Below the pieces are notes generated by a model, which worked only from the letters and a program-made list of their open reading frames with translations, had not been told where the DNA came from and made no database searches. The translations under genes were made by a program, and so were the position numbers. Below are positions 62,281 to 64,000 of a DNA stretch of 64,000 bases, piece after piece. The stretch is taken from assembly GCA_006247105.1 (NCBI GenBank), contig CM016926.1:992001-1056000 (forward strand), read 5' to 3'. Position 1 is the stretch's first letter. Each line of letters starts with the position of its first letter. This DNA is from Giardia muris (lineage: Eukaryota; Fornicata; Diplomonadida; Hexamitidae).

Positions 62281-64000
62281 ATGAACTCAGCAGAGGAACA
62301 GCTTGCAATGCGCCAAAGCGCCGAGGCGTACTACACAGACGTGCTCCGCAAACAGGCGCACGATCTCCTTAACGGGCTCACCGGGAGCGCGTGCGGAGAC
62401 GTCTCCTCGCGGGCCGCGGTCACCGCGGTTGCTAGGGAGCTATCCGGGTTCCTGCACGCTGCTCCAGACCTCCCTCTCAGCGCTGACCTTCTTAAGAAGT
62501 ATCCATGTCTTTGCCCACCACACCTTGGAGAGCTTTCAGACCTTCAAACCGAATCGGGTCCCATTTCGTTACGTCCTGTTGGCTCCTGCTCTTTTTGTTC
62601 TCCATGGGCGAACGACATCGTTGCCAACGTCCCTGGGGCCTTGTCTTTGTATCTCGACATCTGCGTCCCACTAGGACCTCTCACTTTGGCAGACTGTCAG
62701 TCTGGGTGGTGCTTCTTGAAGCGCGCCATTTACCTCGCAGGAGTGCTCGACTATTTCCTCGAAAAAAGGCTCGCGGTTTCTAAAGGGAAGGAGGGTAAGG
62801 CTCCAACAGAATACGCAGAAGAGGATACCATTCAACAGATGATCTATGACCCTCGCGTGGTGCATATCGGGGTTACCTACCTTGAGGGATATGCCCTATT
62901 ACCAGTTCTAACCTTCTTCCTTGATACCTCTGGGGACTTACCAGCAGGTGTCTCACTTCCGTTCTCCCGAAACTTCCTCTTCCGTATCGTCCCACAATTC
63001 ACTCTCGCCCCAGATATCTTCCTGAAGAGAAATTATACCCTTTCGCCTATCCTGGCATTCGGCGATTCTCGTGAGACCGAACATGCCACATATTTGTATG
63101 ACAATGTCATCCTTATCTGTGCGGAATATGAGCAATTGGTAGCGGCAGCATGCCTCCCGTTGGCAACCCCTGCGCTCAGAGAGGCCACAACTCTCCTCTT
63201 TGCTTCTTTTGCTCTCAATGGGGTAGCAGCACGTGCTCACTCCGTAATGGCGGGCGTGGAAGTCGAGAAGGAGGACCGTGCCTTCTCAGGACTATATCCT
63301 ACGCACGGAATTACATTTCTTGGTACATGTGCGGTCATGACACGCCTTCTTAATGCCAACGATGTACTTGCGACCTGTAGTGACGGCACCACCGGCCTTC
63401 GAGTCGCTCTCATGACCCTTGCCGAGTCTGGTGCGGGTCTTCTTTCAATTAGTTCAGATTTCAGCCCGTGGCTTTCTGGTACGACACCTTCGGATCTACG
63501 TGTACGGAATCAGGGTTCTCTTTGCCCATTTCTCTTGCTGGATGTTGGGTATGGGGTCTTCTATAACTATCTCTGTGCTGTTACAGCCGGACTTTGGCGG
63601 CATTTGGTCTACCTCACCCAGTGCATCCGAAACGAGCTCTACGGGGATGGCTCCTCTTTTACCCTCTTTCCCAGCATCTTTCAGACTACCAACTACACTC
63701 TAATGGGTGGAACCACTGTGCATGGGTTTCCAGGCTTTGATATGCTTCTCACCTTCGAGGTTAAAGAGGACTTTTTTTCCGGTCGGAATTGGGCCGTGCC
63801 ATCCCTAGCGCATGTGATTGAAGGGCTTTTGACGCAAGCCCTAGTAACTTTCTTTTCTTTCGCCGAAAACATTGTTACGGTACTCCATTGGCCCGGGGAG
63901 ACGTCGACGCCATATATAAATAATACTTTCCATATTTATGGGAAAGGGACAATGGATTCCAAAGTAACCCAACCTCTCCACGCTTGGGCACGTCCGATTG
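62281..64000 (+). CDS. Nrap/Utp22 (NOL6)-like ribosome biogenesis protein, 5' part (cut by right edge)
   Basis: Open from an ATG with GAAAATG leader to the window end, 573 codons. Residues ~135-180 read LYLDICVPLGPLTLADCQSG then WCFLKRAIYLAGVLDYFLEK, matching the first Nrap domain (VDIAVxMP...DYLNxRYxxKRAxYLAxIAxxL). A later piece, FSRNFLFRIVPQF, agrees with the next part. NOL6/Utp22 is a scaffold of the small-subunit processome in the nucleolus, built of nucleotidyltransferase-like repeats that lack activity. The full family length (~1000 residues) fits the truncation. Confidence 0.65.
   Translation, partial: MNSAEEQLAMRQSAEAYYTDVLRKQAHDLLNGLTGSACGDVSSRAAVTAVARELSGFLHAAPDLPLSADLLKKYPCLCPPHLGELSDLQTESGPISLRPVGSCSFCSPWANDIVANVPGALSLYLDICVPLGPLTLADCQSGWCFLKRAIYLAGVLDYFLEKRLAVSKGKEGKAPTEYAEEDTIQQMIYDPRVVHIGVTYLEGYALLPVLTFFLDTSGDLPAGVSLPFSRNFLFRIVPQFTLAPDIFLKRNYTLSPILAFGDSRETEHATYLYDNVILICAEYEQLVAAACLPLATPALREATTLLFASFALNGVAARAHSVMAGVEVEKEDRAFSGLYPTHGITFLGTCAVMTRLLNANDVLATCSDGTTGLRVALMTLAESGAGLLSISSDFSPWLSGTTPSDLRVRNQGSLCPFLLLDVGYGVFYNYLCAVTAGLWRHLVYLTQCIRNELYGDGSSFTLFPSIFQTTNYTLMGGTTVHGFPGFDMLLTFEVKEDFFSGRNWAVPSLAHVIEGLLTQALVTFFSFAENIVTVLHWPGETSTPYINNTFHIYGKGTMDSKVTQPLHAWARPI

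Noticed and set aside
1..64000. Bacterial origin of the window because of dense genes and few gaps
   Set aside because: Genes are eukaryotic (nucleoporin-like, SNARE, axonemal, NEK-type, PX), no Shine-Dalgarno pattern precedes starts, and NGTRAA signals follow stops.
1..64000. CRISPR arrays, insertion sequences, retroelements or VSP genes
   Set aside because: No regularly spaced repeats, transposase or reverse transcriptase motifs, or CxxC-rich proteins with a CRGKA-like tail were seen.

Overview
The window looks like nuclear DNA of a diplomonad of the Giardia lineage. Four things support this. Protein-coding genes are packed almost end to end on both strands, with gaps of 3-50 bp and some overlaps. 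Nearly every start codon is directly preceded by a short A-rich run (typically TAAAATG, GAAAATG or AAAAATG). Many genes carry a Giardia-type poly(A) signal of the form NGTRAA (AGTAAA, AGTGAA, TGTAAA, GGTAAA) overlapping or just after the stop codon. The gene content is eukaryotic and flagellate: mitosome-type Hsp70 and IscS, NEK-type kinase and ankyrin proteins, and several axonemal proteins. Base composition, judged by eye, is about half G+C. G. muris or a close relative would fit, but species cannot be settled from the sequence alone.

Left part (1-16 kb): the 3' end of an unidentified gene (possibly with an intron), a small unknown gene, a 59-residue RII-alpha dimerisation protein, mitochondrial-type Hsp70, an MFS transporter, two unknown genes, a small ciliary-type protein, a kelch protein with a very long acidic tail, and two AAAP-type amino acid transporters flanking a small membrane protein.

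Middle (15.5-32 kb): a PIF1-family helicase, an FG-repeat nucleoporin, an HD-domain phosphohydrolase, a PX-domain protein, a CFAP97/Hemingway-domain protein, a large protein ending in leucine-rich repeats that starts head to head (3 bp apart) with an LCAT/PDAT-type acyltransferase, an arrestin-like/RING protein, and an ITPK1-like inositol phosphate kinase.

PX region (32-44 kb): three further PX proteins with an ankyrin/NEK pseudokinase between them. Three of the window's four PX proteins carry repeated short motifs of the form FGF[D/G] in disordered N-terminal regions. The fourth is a RING/zinc-finger/PX fusion. In Giardia, PX proteins mark the peripheral endocytic vacuoles, so this cluster probably belongs to that system.

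Right part (44-64 kb): a large unknown coiled-coil protein, a p31comet-like HORMA-related protein, IscS cysteine desulfurase, an ankyrin/coiled-coil (21.1-type) protein, a Misato-like protein, a SNARE, a cyclin-like protein, an ER thioredoxin-fold protein ending in KEEL, a Fes1/HspBP1-type Hsp70 exchange factor, seryl-tRNA synthetase head to head with iron-sulfur L-serine dehydratase, a CCDC40-like axonemal ruler protein, and the start of an Nrap/Utp22 (NOL6)-like ribosome biogenesis gene cut by the right edge.

Themes that link genes are mitosomal iron-sulfur biology (Hsp70, IscS, and the Fe-S serine dehydratase as a possible client), flagellar axoneme construction, endocytic or phosphoinositide trafficking (PX, SNARE, ITPK1), and extreme sharing of start, stop, promoter and poly(A) sequence between neighbours. 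Start codons were chosen as ATGs with the A-rich leader that do not run into the neighbouring gene, so several genes are shorter than the longest open frame.
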